Origin: Psychrobacillus sp. OK028
GTDB lineage: Bacteria > Bacillota > Bacilli > Bacillales_A > Planococcaceae
Direction: 5' to 3'
Length of the DNA stretch: 64,000 nt
NCBI RefSeq assembly: GCF_900103605.1
Contig: NZ_FNHY01000006.1
Coordinates: 1 to 64,000, forward strand
A program made the translations under genes and the position numbers. Under the pieces are notes generated by a model. It saw only the letters and a list, made by a program, of their open reading frames with translations, searched no databases and was not told where the DNA came from. This document shows, piece by piece, positions 8,567-15,108 of this stretch. Positions within the stretch are counted from its first letter, which is position 1. Each line of letters begins with the position of its first letter.

Positions 8567-8941
8567 TTAAAGAGAGACCCCTTGTGTCCAAAAAATAAGG
8601 CTAAAGATTATATAAAAAATGATTGCACTTATAAGAACAAAAGCTACTTGTAAACGAGTGAATGATTGTGATGTACTTTGCTGTTTCTTTTCTCCAACCA
8701 TTTTTTCAACTTTAAGATTGATTGGAATGAAAAATAAGGAAAAGAATAAACCAGCAGATATTGATATACAAAAACTTTGAATTAAAACAGGTGCATTTAA
8801 CTCAAAAAGCATATTTCCTGCCACGAAATAAGGTATCCCAATCCAATATCCAAATGTCAAGATTAATAAGGTTATTGCAATAATCAACAGCATAAAATTT
8901 TTCTTTAAAACATATGCGTATGCTTTACTATATAAACTCAT
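8567..8941 (-). CDS. small hypothetical membrane protein
   Basis: About 124 residues with three hydrophobic segments: roughly 16-36 (MLLIIAITLLILTFGYWIGI), 50-75, and a last one near the C-terminus (VAFVLISAIIFYIIFSLIFW). The polar stretch between the second and third is basic. I chose the ATG at 8941 because GGTGGG is 7 nt upstream; the ATG at 8953 has that motif almost touching it. I do not recognise the family. It is the leftmost item of the repeat-separated array and is followed upstream by the repeat at 8979. Confidence 0.6.
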   Translation of the reverse strand: MSLYSKAYAYVLKKNFMLLIIAITLLILTFGYWIGIPYFVAGNMLFELNAPVLIQSFCISISAGLFFSLFFIPINLKVEKMVGEKKQQSTSQSFTRLQVAFVLISAIIFYIIFSLIFWTQGVSL

Positions 8942-8978
8942 AATCCATCCCACCCAACCATTATTGTTAAATCTGCCC

Positions 8979-9060
8979 AGTTAGTTCAATAAGAAAAAAA
9001 GGCTTTACTCCTTCTTGAAGTAAAGCACCTGTTAGTTTAAGTACATCGTTTCACAATCTT
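8979..9060. repeat. array repeat R1 (palindromic, with terminator)
   Basis: Begins GTTAGTTCAATAAG, then a minus-strand terminator (arms GCTTTACT/AGTAAAGC and a seven-U tail), then GTTAGTTTAAG. The tail TTTCACAATCTT is shared with the copies at 11763 and 17953. It separates two minus-strand genes. Confidence 0.85.
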
Positions 9061-9131
9061 AATTAAACCAGCTTTTTGCCTATAATTAAATTAAACTTAG
9101 CTCTTTTACTCTTGAATTTATTATCCATTTT

Positions 9132-9986
9132 TTAGACAGTATGAATTAATGCTCTAGCCTGACTTAATCCTTCACTTACCATATTTACGAAATAATCTTT
9201 ATTATCTGGATGGCAAGCAATTAGGTAAGGTTCATTGTTCATACCTGTAAAGTCATTTCCTTGAAAGTCAATTACAATTCCTCCAGCTTCCTTTACCATA
9301 AGTATTCCAGAATACAAGTCATCGCCTTCAGAGTTATAAAGGATAATTCCGTCTATATCACCTTTTGCAAGCATACACCATTGCAGGGTCGGAGCCCAGA
9401 GCCTCATCATCCTTTTACAATTCACATCGATATACTGTCGTAATTTTACAGCCTTTTCTTCATTCTGAACTCTATGACCCTGTATCCAAGCAATAGTAAA
9501 TTTTTTAGGATTATCTCTCTTTTTAATTCTCAATTCTACATCATTACAGAATGAACCACCGTTTAAACTAGATATAAATAACCTATCTACCATAGGTTCA
9601 TATATAACTCCTAGAATTGGCTCGTGTTTATATAAAAGTGTTATAGACGAGGAAAAAACCGGAAATCCAATTGCAAAATTATTAGTACCATCTAAGGGAT
9701 CCACTTGCCATAACCATTCACTCTGTAATCCATTATCCCCTGCTTCTTCACTATGTATCTTATGATTTGGAAATGCACTAGTTAATACGTCCAATATTAA
9801 ATCTTCTGCTAAATGATCAACTTCAGTAATTAAATCCCCATAATCATCTTTCTCATCCAAACTAGTAAAGTTATCGAAACGTTCTTTTGCAATATTCCCA
9901 GCATCAACTACTACCTTACTCGCTACGATCCTAGCTTTATTTAAAATATCCTCCATATGTGCCTGCTTTGTACATTCTACATTCAT
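9132..9986 (-). CDS. inositol monophosphatase family protein
   Basis: A 284-residue Mg-dependent phosphatase of the IMPase/FBPase superfamily. Metal-binding motifs are visible: HSEEAGD (about 78) and WQVDPLDGTNNFAIGFP (about 92), the DPxDGT signature. The C-terminal substrate motif reads EGDDLYSG, where the family usually has WDxAAG, so specificity may differ. It would hydrolyse a phosphate monoester such as inositol-1-phosphate, a sugar phosphate or PAP. The start is ATG with AAAGGGTG upstream. It is one item of the array, between repeats R1 and R2, with no metabolic partner nearby. Confidence 0.85.
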   Translation of the reverse strand: MNVECTKQAHMEDILNKARIVASKVVVDAGNIAKERFDNFTSLDEKDDYGDLITEVDHLAEDLILDVLTSAFPNHKIHSEEAGDNGLQSEWLWQVDPLDGTNNFAIGFPVFSSSITLLYKHEPILGVIYEPMVDRLFISSLNGGSFCNDVELRIKKRDNPKKFTIAWIQGHRVQNEEKAVKLRQYIDVNCKRMMRLWAPTLQWCMLAKGDIDGIILYNSEGDDLYSGILMVKEAGGIVIDFQGNDFTGMNNEPYLIACHPDNKDYFVNMVSEGLSQARALIHTV

Positions 9987-10070
9987 TAATTACACCCTTT
10001 ACCCAGTTTTATAGTCAACAGAGGTTCTTTCCACTATTGACTAATTCGACAGGAGTGGTAAATAACCTTT

Positions 10071-10169
10071 TTCTTATTGAACTAAACTGCTTCGTTAGTT
10101 CACTAAGAAAAAGAGTTACCTACGGCAGCCCCATGAGTTTTTGCTAAAGCACCCGTTAGTTGAATAAGG
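10071..10169. repeat. array repeat R2 (diverged terminator half)
   Basis: Contains TTATTGAACTAA, an inverted GTTAGTTCACTAAG, a replaced central segment, then CTAAAGCACCCGTTAGTTGAATAAGG. The usual terminator stem is largely lost. Its last 14 bp overlap the end of the NUDIX gene and supply its stop codon. Confidence 0.75.
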
Positions 10170-10749
10170 ATGTATTAACAAAGCGTTCCATTAGCTTGGT
10201 TTCTTCATTTAGTAATCGTGAAAGAAATAATAATTGAGGAAATGGCTGTAAGATTAAATTCATATCTATTTCTGTTTTTAGTATAGAAACTCCATCCAGC
10301 TTTTGATAATCACTTAAAGATATTTTCTTTTGGCAGATAAGTTGTACATTCTCTGGAGAAAGCAATAATAAACCTTTTGATTCGGAAGATGGAACTGGCA
10401 GAGTTAATGTATTAGATAGATACATTATTGTATAAGAAGATTCCTCATTGCCCTTAATTAGAATAGGTACAACAGGTTCATTTATATAAACTTTAGTAGG
10501 TTCTTCGTTCCACTCACTGAGGTAAAATGTTGTGTTTGGATTAAAGGTAGTAATTTCTACTTGAGCTTCTTCAAAAACTTCACGTTTAGCTGTATCCAAC
10601 GCTGTTTCATTACCCTCTCTATGCCCTCCCAATCTAACCACTCCAAGTTTGTCTCCTTCTTTTGTTGGACCAACTTGAAATACAAATAATCCTTTATATA
10701 AAACATAAGCACCAGAAGTTCGTACATTTTTAGGAATTAACATAGTCAA
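10156..10749 (-). CDS. NUDIX hydrolase
   Basis: A 197-residue NUDIX protein. The Nudix box is at about 42-64: GGHREGNETALDTAKREVFEEAQVEI, matching GX5EX7REUXEE with Ala in place of the last conserved Gly. The enzyme should cleave a nucleoside-diphosphate-linked substrate; which one is unknown. The start is ATG, with AGGAGG 8 nt upstream. The final codons (Leu-Phe-Asn-stop) lie inside array repeat R2, so the reading frame ends within the repeat. It is a separate item between R2 and R3. Confidence 0.85.
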   Translation of the reverse strand: MTMLIPKNVRTSGAYVLYKGLFVFQVGPTKEGDKLGVVRLGGHREGNETALDTAKREVFEEAQVEITTFNPNTTFYLSEWNEEPTKVYINEPVVPILIKGNEESSYTIMYLSNTLTLPVPSSESKGLLLLSPENVQLICQKKISLSDYQKLDGVSILKTEIDMNLILQPFPQLLFLSRLLNEETKLMERFVNTSLFN

Positions 10750-10770
10750 CCTCCTTGTTCACCATTTTAT

Positions 10771-10853
10771 TCTTCAACTAACATACCCCTTTAGTTCAAT
10801 AAGAAAAAAGCTTTACTCCTTCTTAAAGTAAAGCACCCCGTTACTTCAATAAC
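10771..10853. repeat. array repeat R3
   Basis: TTCAACTAACA...TTTAGTTCAATAAG, then a minus-strand terminator (arms GCTTTACT/AGTAAAGC with U-run), then CGTTACTTCAATAA. Full-length copy of the array repeat. Confidence 0.85.
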
Positions 10854-10872
10854 TATAATTGAGAATCCCAAT

Positions 10873-11439
10873 TTATAAAGATTCAATTCTCCGTTTTTCA
10901 GCCTCTATATAATCATAAACATTCAATATTTCTTTGTCATAGTCGTTTTCAATTTCAAAATACCTAACACCTACTTGTAAACATTTTGTTTTAAATTCTT
11001 TATGTTCCTTGATTAGTTCTTTTATCGTTCTTTCTTCGGGCCAATTACGGAGTTCAACAGCATTCCTATGTTTCACTATTTTTGTTTCGAAGTTTTCTTG
11101 AATATAATTCGTCGAAAAACCTAAGAATACTGGAATGATTTTTTCTGAGTAATTGATGTCAAAGCCCTTCATATAGTGAGGAAATATCTAGCATCCTTCA
11201 ATAATGATATGTTGTTCATTCTCGATATTTGTCATAATAATCCCTTTTAATATTGGCCAGAGCTTATCTCCAATGAATTCGGTACTATCTAGTGGTGTAA
11301 ATCCACAATTCTTATCTCCTCTGTACAAGCCCATTTTTAAATGGTCTATAGAGAGATAAGAAATATGATATTTTTCTAGTAACTTTTGAGCCATCAATGT
11401 TTTTCCAGTACCACTTACAGCGCTTATTAAAATAACCAT
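10873..11439 (-). pseudogene. P-loop kinase (2-phosphoglycerate-kinase-like) interrupted by an amber codon
   Basis: The two open segments 11188-11439 and 10873-11172 are in the same frame and are separated by one TAG followed by 15 nt of sense codons. Segment 1 opens MVILISAVSGTGKT, a Walker A loop, and ends HIIIEGC. The codons after the stop read IFPHYMKGF and continue to EAEKRRIESL. Without the stop the product is about 188 residues, a normal size for a small kinase. The TAG probably replaces a Tyr codon. Family assignment (AAA/2-phosphoglycerate kinase-like) is by motif. It is the item between R3 and R4. Confidence 0.7.
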
Positions 11440-11471
11440 ATTTTACTCCTATCTGATTTATTTGTTAATTA

Positions 11472-11545
11472 CACTAAACTGCGGCTTTAGTTCAACAAGA
11501 AAAAAGGCTTTACTCCTTCTTAAAGTAAAGCACCCGTTAATCAGT
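11472..11545. repeat. array repeat R4
   Basis: ACACTAAACTGCGGC, TTTAGTTCAACAAG, then a minus-strand terminator stem (GCTTTACT/AGTAAAGC) with U-run, then CACCCGTTAATCAG. The right end has begun to diverge. Confidence 0.8.
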
Positions 11546-11578
11546 TGACTAATTTACTTGTTCCCCTTTTTGTATACA

Positions 11579-11704
11579 TTAGCTAACTTCAAAGAATAAA
11601 TAGCCAAGCATTGAACGGTTAACAAAATCCTGGTGCATTGAAAAATAAACAAAAGGAAAACAGTATAAACAGACTATCAGAATACCAATTACTATTTTTC
11701 TCAT
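11579..11704 (-). CDS. 41-residue membrane peptide, probably a truncated gene
   Basis: The minus-strand frame encodes MRKIVIGILIVCLYCFPFV and so on to LFFEVS. One hydrophobic segment covers about residues 4-22. An upstream GAGAGGTC is 6 nt before the ATG, so it could be translated. The abrupt end right after RSMLGYLFFEVS suggests the front piece of a longer membrane protein. It sits between repeats R4 and R5 and so occupies its own slot of the array. I do not name a family. Confidence 0.45.
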   Translation of the reverse strand: MRKIVIGILIVCLYCFPFVYFSMHQDFVNRSMLGYLFFEVS

Positions 11705-11762
11705 ATTGTGACCTCTCTTTATATAGTTATAAACATGGAATACTTGGACAGTTCTGTTCTTC

Positions 11763-11880
11763 TAAAGCACCCGTTAGTTTAAGTGTAATAATTCACAATC
11801 TTAAGATTTATTTCTTCTATATGCATATCTTCTTTGGTTTTATTTATTACAGGAATGCTACCCCTTAGTTCAGGAAGAAT
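11763..11880. repeat. array repeat R5 plus adjacent partial copy
   Basis: AAAGCACCCGTTAGTTTAAG with the tail TTCACAATCTT (11763-11801), the same tail as at 9050 and 17990. A further fragment, CCCCTTAGTTCAGGAAGAA, is at 11859-11877. Neither carries the terminator stem. Confidence 0.65.
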
Positions 11881-12104
11881 TTTCAACTACTATCGAACTC
11901 GCATACATTTTTAGTTTACATAACAACAGAAATGTAATGATAATTGTTTCTAGATACCAATTGGAGAGTAGTTGTTTGTATAGGTGGCGATTTGCAAAAC
12001 AATCTAAAATCGTTCTATGCAAAGATCTCAAATATGGGTCTTAGTCTAAGCCTCTTTATTAATTAAACATATCCTTTACTATACCCTAAAGGGAGGTAAA
12101 TCCA

Positions 12105-12152
12105 ATGCATTTTAAAGTTGGACATCAAATGTTTCCCGATTTTTCTAGATAA
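12105..12152 (+). pseudogene. 15-residue ORF with strong RBS, possible peroxiredoxin stub or leader
   Basis: The frame MHFKVGHQMFPDFSR then TAA has AAGGGAGGT 7 nt upstream. The sequence resembles the first residues of thiol-peroxidase/Bcp proteins (KVGDxxPDFSL). A terminator-like hairpin starts 12 bp after the stop. It could be the remains of a peroxiredoxin gene or a leader peptide. The rest of 11881-12500 shows no other open frame I can support. Confidence 0.3.
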
Positions 12153-12163
12153 AAAAGAATAGC

Positions 12164-12206
12164 AGGATCCGGTGACGGTTCACGCCGTTCAAGGAACCTT
12201 TTTTAT
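12164..12206 (+). terminator. terminator after the 15-residue ORF
   Basis: Outer arms AGGATCC/GGAACCT (one mismatch) enclose an inner GTGACGGTTCAC hairpin and are followed by a TTTTTT run on the plus strand. Confidence 0.5.
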
Positions 12207-12317
12207 AATTCTGGTTTGAACGAGATAAGTGAATAGGCTACATTGATTTAAACAATTCTGATAGATGCTATGTAATACACAACGATAACAATTCATCCAG
12301 AAGAATATACATAAAAG

Positions 12318-12351
12318 GAAAGATCAGACGGACCCCCCCAGCTGACCTTTC
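12318..12351. terminator. hairpin with 10-bp arms
   Basis: GAAAGATCAG (12318-12327) and CTGACCTTTC (12342-12351), one mismatch, with a C-rich loop. T-rich sequence lies on both outer sides, so the direction is unclear. Confidence 0.4.
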
Positions 12352-12388
12352 ACTTTTCTTTCAACCTTGGACTTCGATAGGAATAACA

Positions 12389-12424
12389 CAAAAAAAAGTT
12401 AACTAGTAAGAACTAGTTAACTTT
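12389..12424 (-). terminator. terminator of the CotG-like gene
   Basis: Perfect 13-bp stem: AAAGTTAACTAGT (12395-12407) and ACTAGTTAACTTT (12412-12424) with loop AAGA. On the minus strand it ends in eight U. Confidence 0.85.
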
Positions 12425-12500
12425 ACGGTTCCACTCAATAGTCCATTGAAGAAATTAAAGTGACAGACTCTTCAAATAGCGGAAATCGTCTCGAAGTTTT

Positions 12501-12824
12501 TTAAAATAACAAGTCATTCCAAAAGGAGTTCCTATTCGAGCGGCGTTGGTTTCGCGAAGTCCTACGTTGGTTGCTCGTGCGGCGTTGGTTTCGTGAAGTT
12601 CGGCGTTGGTTGCTCGTGCGGCGTTGGTTTCGTGAAGTTCGGCGTTGGTTGCTCGTGCGGCGTTCGTTTCGTGAAGTTCGACGTACCCTGCTCGTGCATT
12701 GTTGTTTTCTCGAAGTACGACGTCTCTTGCTCGTGCATCGTTCGTTACTAATAGGATCTTGATGCATGAAGTGACCTAACCCTGAGTTGTTAGCCATTTC
12801 TACTGCATTCTGTATAAGTGACAT
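12501..12824 (-). CDS. CotG-like spore coat protein, Arg/Ser/Thr repeats
   Basis: About 107 residues. A short N-terminal segment, MSLIQNAVEMANNSGLGHFM, then HQDPISNE, is reminiscent of the CotG start (AVKSAKKEGLKDYLYQEP). From about residue 35 a strongly basic low-complexity region follows, with a 13-residue unit RRTSNQRRTSRNQ repeated about three times nearly exactly and more loosely before that. The DNA repeat is 39 bp. Start: ATG at 12824, 7 nt from AAAGGAGG (the upstream in-frame ATG overlaps that site). It is divergent from cotH with 227 bp between, the B. subtilis cotG/cotH layout, and its many Ser residues next to Arg would be targets for the CotH kinase. Similarity is by architecture, so the name is a likely inference. 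Confidence 0.72.
   Translation of the reverse strand: MSLIQNAVEMANNSGLGHFMHQDPISNERCTSKRRRTSRKQQCTSRVRRTSRNERRTSNQRRTSRNQRRTSNQRRTSRNQRRTSNQRRTSRNQRRSNRNSFWNDLLF
12571..12762. repeat. 39-bp tandem repeats inside the CotG-like gene
   Basis: Unit GCGGCGTTGGTTTCGTGAAG plus 19 further bases, repeated about three times nearly perfectly and decaying toward 12762. Unusually G/C-rich for this region. It encodes the 13-residue unit. Confidence 0.8.
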
Positions 12825-12914
12825 ATTCAAACCTCCTTTCATCTTTATTAGAGAAAGAAGGTAAATTCCTTTAAAGACTCAAACCCATGCCTCAGCACTA
12901 TTCTTTCCCTATCG

Positions 12915-12941
12915 TAGTATATGAGGTTGTACTAAAGATGT
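12915..12941 (-). promoter_or_regulatory. sigma-K-like promoter of the CotG-like gene
   Basis: On the minus strand the -10 CATATACTA fits the mother-cell sigma-K consensus CATANNNTA exactly. A -35 AC lies 16 bp upstream. Consistent with a late spore coat gene. Confidence 0.5.
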
Positions 12942-13002
12942 TAGAGACAATTGCATAGTTTTTGAAAGTAAAATATTAACTCTATTTTTTTTATGGAATC
13001 TT

Positions 13003-13029
13003 ACAATTTTGTTTTATATGAATAATTTA
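13003..13029 (+). promoter_or_regulatory. possible sigma-K-like promoter of cotH
   Basis: AC at 13003-13004, 16 bp, then AATAATTTA (13021-13029): one mismatch to CATANNNTA. The implied leader is short, about 15 nt. Confidence 0.35.
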
Positions 13030-13051
13030 ATAATGAAAGGAAAGAATTCGC

Positions 13052-14143
13052 GTGGATAACGGCATAATAATACCTGAATATCAGCTTTTTATTCATCCTT
13101 TAGATTTAAGTGAACTTCGGAAAGATATATGGTGTGACGATCCTATCTCTGCCAAACTAACGATCAACAAAAGAAAGTATGATATTGATATCGCCTATCG
13201 TGGCTCCCATATCCGGGATTTTCGAAAGAAGTCGTATCACATTTCGTTTAGTAAGCCAAGTACGTATAGAAATACCAAAGAAATTCATATCAATGCAGAA
13301 TATAAAGATCCTTCTCTATTAAGAAATAAACTATCGCTCGATTTTTTCAATGAAATAGGGTGCTTATCGCCAAATTCCCAATTTGTAAATATGAAATTGA
13401 ATGGGAGAAATGAGGGGCTATATTTGGAATTAGAATCAGTGGATGAGCATTTCCTTAAGAATCGACAACTACCGCAAGGACCAATATTCTATGCGGTTGA
13501 TGGCGATGCAAACTTTTCGTTGATGAGTGACCTTGATAAACAAGTAAAGAAATCTCTTAAGGTTGGCTATGAACTAAAGTATGGGACAGAACAAGATGAA
13601 TTTCATTTACAAAAAATGATTATTGAGATTAATACCCTTTCAAAAGCTGAATTTGAAAATGAAATTGTGAAATACATCCATGTTGATCAGTATCTCCGCT
13701 GGTTGGCTGGCATTGTTTTCACCCAAAATTTTGATGGTTTTGTTCATAATTACGCATTATATCAAAATAGCGAAACTAGACTATTCGAAATCATCCCGTG
13801 GGATTACGATGCAACATGGGGAAGGGATGTAAACGGGAAAGTGATGGAAGAAGACTATTTACGAATCGAAGGATTTAATACGCTTACCGCAAGAATTCTC
13901 GACGTAAAAACATTTCGACGTCAATACAAAAACTTGCTAGAAGTTATTTTAAACAACCAATTTAATGTAGACTATTTGAAACCGAAAATTCAAGGTATGC
14001 ATGATTTAATAAGGCCTTATATTCAAAAAGATCCATATAAAAAAGACGATATCCATTTATTTGATAAGGAACCAGAATATATATTGGATTTTATTGAAGC
14101 ACGGTCGAAATATATAAGAGGGAAATTAGATTCATTAGATTAA
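13052..14143 (+). CDS. cotH: spore coat kinase CotH
   Basis: A 363-residue CotH-family protein, the usual length. Family hallmarks: KLTINKRKYDIDIAYRGSHIRDFRKKSYHISF (about 30-62), LNGRNEGLYLELESVDEHF (about 122), and the metal/ATP-site stretch EIIPWDYDATWGRDVNG (about 245). CotH is an atypical protein kinase that phosphorylates Ser residues of coat proteins such as CotG and organises the outer coat. The start is GTG with AAAGGAAAG about 8 nt upstream. It is divergent from the CotG-like gene, its expected substrate. A coat kinase pair inside a repeat-bounded accessory array is unusual. Confidence 0.88.
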   Translation: MDNGIIIPEYQLFIHPLDLSELRKDIWCDDPISAKLTINKRKYDIDIAYRGSHIRDFRKKSYHISFSKPSTYRNTKEIHINAEYKDPSLLRNKLSLDFFNEIGCLSPNSQFVNMKLNGRNEGLYLELESVDEHFLKNRQLPQGPIFYAVDGDANFSLMSDLDKQVKKSLKVGYELKYGTEQDEFHLQKMIIEINTLSKAEFENEIVKYIHVDQYLRWLAGIVFTQNFDGFVHNYALYQNSETRLFEIIPWDYDATWGRDVNGKVMEEDYLRIEGFNTLTARILDVKTFRRQYKNLLEVILNNQFNVDYLKPKIQGMHDLIRPYIQKDPYKKDDIHLFDKEPEYILDFIEARSKYIRGKLDSLD

Positions 14144-14354
14144 GTTGTTGCATAATCTTACAAAACCCTCTTTCCATGTGGTAAGTGGGTTGTTGTCGCT
14201 TGAATTAGCACACAATTATTTGTACTTTAAATATAGTAAAATCATTTAAGTGATGTTCTTCTTATGTGGTCTTTTTATTTTAGTTTCTGTTCATCAGCTA
14301 AGCGAGTTACTCGGAGATTGTCCCGTGTAATAGTGAAGTCATTTTAGCTTACTT
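14144..14354. other. non-coding stretch between cotH and R7
   Basis: No gene seen. A weak inverted repeat near 14162-14194 (AACCC...GGGTT) could end cotH transcription but has no good U-tract. Confidence 0.3.
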
Positions 14355-14437
14355 TCTTCAACTAACCTGCCCGTTAGTTCAATAAGAAAAAATGCTTTAC
14401 CCCTTCTTGAAGTAAAGCAACCTTTAGTTGAATAAGC
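14355..14437. repeat. array repeat R7, best-preserved copy
   Basis: TTCTTCAACTAACCTGCC, inverted CGTTAGTTCAATAAG, minus-strand terminator (GCTTTAC/GTAAAGC plus U-run), then TTTAGTTGAATAAG. The first two parts form a near-perfect palindrome (CAACTAAC/GTTAGTTC core). Confidence 0.88.
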
Positions 14438-14473
14438 ATTAAACAATAACTTTTAAAAAATCAATATTCTTTA

Positions 14474-14851
14474 TTAGTCGTTATTACGATTGAAAAATTC
14501 TATTGCAAACTTGATGCTATCAATAAACTTTTCACGTTTTTCTATATCCATTTCAAGTGTTTTTGTCATTAAATCCGTAAAAAACACTGATTGCTCAACG
14601 GTTAAATAACTAAATGTAGGATGCATTTGTTCACTCTGATATGTACTTTCATCATCAAAAAAATAACTGACTGGTACATTGAAAATTGTCGCTACTTCAT
14701 AAAGCTTTTCTGCTGTTAAGCTTTTACTACCACTTTCCCAAGATGCAATAGTGGTATTAGCTAAATTTAGTGCTTTTCCCATCTCTGCTTGTGTTATTTT
14801 TTGGGATTTTCTTAATTTCTTTATTTTCTCTCCTACACTAGCACTATCCAA
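14474..14851 (-). CDS. Xre-family helix-turn-helix regulator
   Basis: A 125-residue protein. The N-terminal HTH_3 domain (about 7-62) reads GEKIKKLRKSQKITQAEMGKALNLANTTIASWESGSKSL. A C-terminal helical region of about 60 residues has no recognised domain and may dimerise. The start is TTG at 14851, with GGATGGG 7 nt upstream; the overlapping ATG opens only a four-codon frame. Phage-type Xre repressors look like this, but no phage genes are adjacent. It is the item between R7 and R8. Confidence 0.85.
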   Translation of the reverse strand: MDSASVGEKIKKLRKSQKITQAEMGKALNLANTTIASWESGSKSLTAEKLYEVATIFNVPVSYFFDDESTYQSEQMHPTFSYLTVEQSVFFTDLMTKTLEMDIEKREKFIDSIKFAIEFFNRNND

Positions 14852-14892
14852 AATTCATCCCATCCTTATCGACCGAATAGACGCGCGAAAAA

Positions 14893-14925
14893 TTTAACTA
14901 ACCTGCCGCGTTAATTGAACAACTG
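14893..14925. repeat. array repeat R8 (palindrome only)
   Basis: TTTAACTAACCTGCCGCGTTAATTGAACAACT: the outer palindrome without the terminator half. Confidence 0.65.
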
Positions 14926-15108
14926 AATAAACAGTTTTTGGTATAGTGTAACATGTTTAAAAAAGGCGTGTCGTGTTATTTCGTTATAGGAGATTGGTAT
15001 TTGCATAACAGTCATGTGATTTATCATTCCTATTGCACCATCACAATTGAGTGGCGTATATCCATAATTTACAATAGAATTAAATAAAAGCTAATGTGGG
15101 GTGTATCT

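Noticed and set aside
8501-8599. Plus-strand 32-codon ORF after GGAGGT
   Set aside because: The Shine-Dalgarno motif is one base from the ATG, too close, and the frame overlaps the end of the gene at 8567.
11638-11868. Plus-strand frame of 76 codons
   Set aside because: Runs through array repeat R5 and is antisense to the small membrane peptide; no ribosome site.
12571-12762. Plus-strand open frame over the 39-bp repeats
   Set aside because: Antisense shadow of the CotG-like gene, which has a good ribosome site, promoter and terminator on the minus strand.
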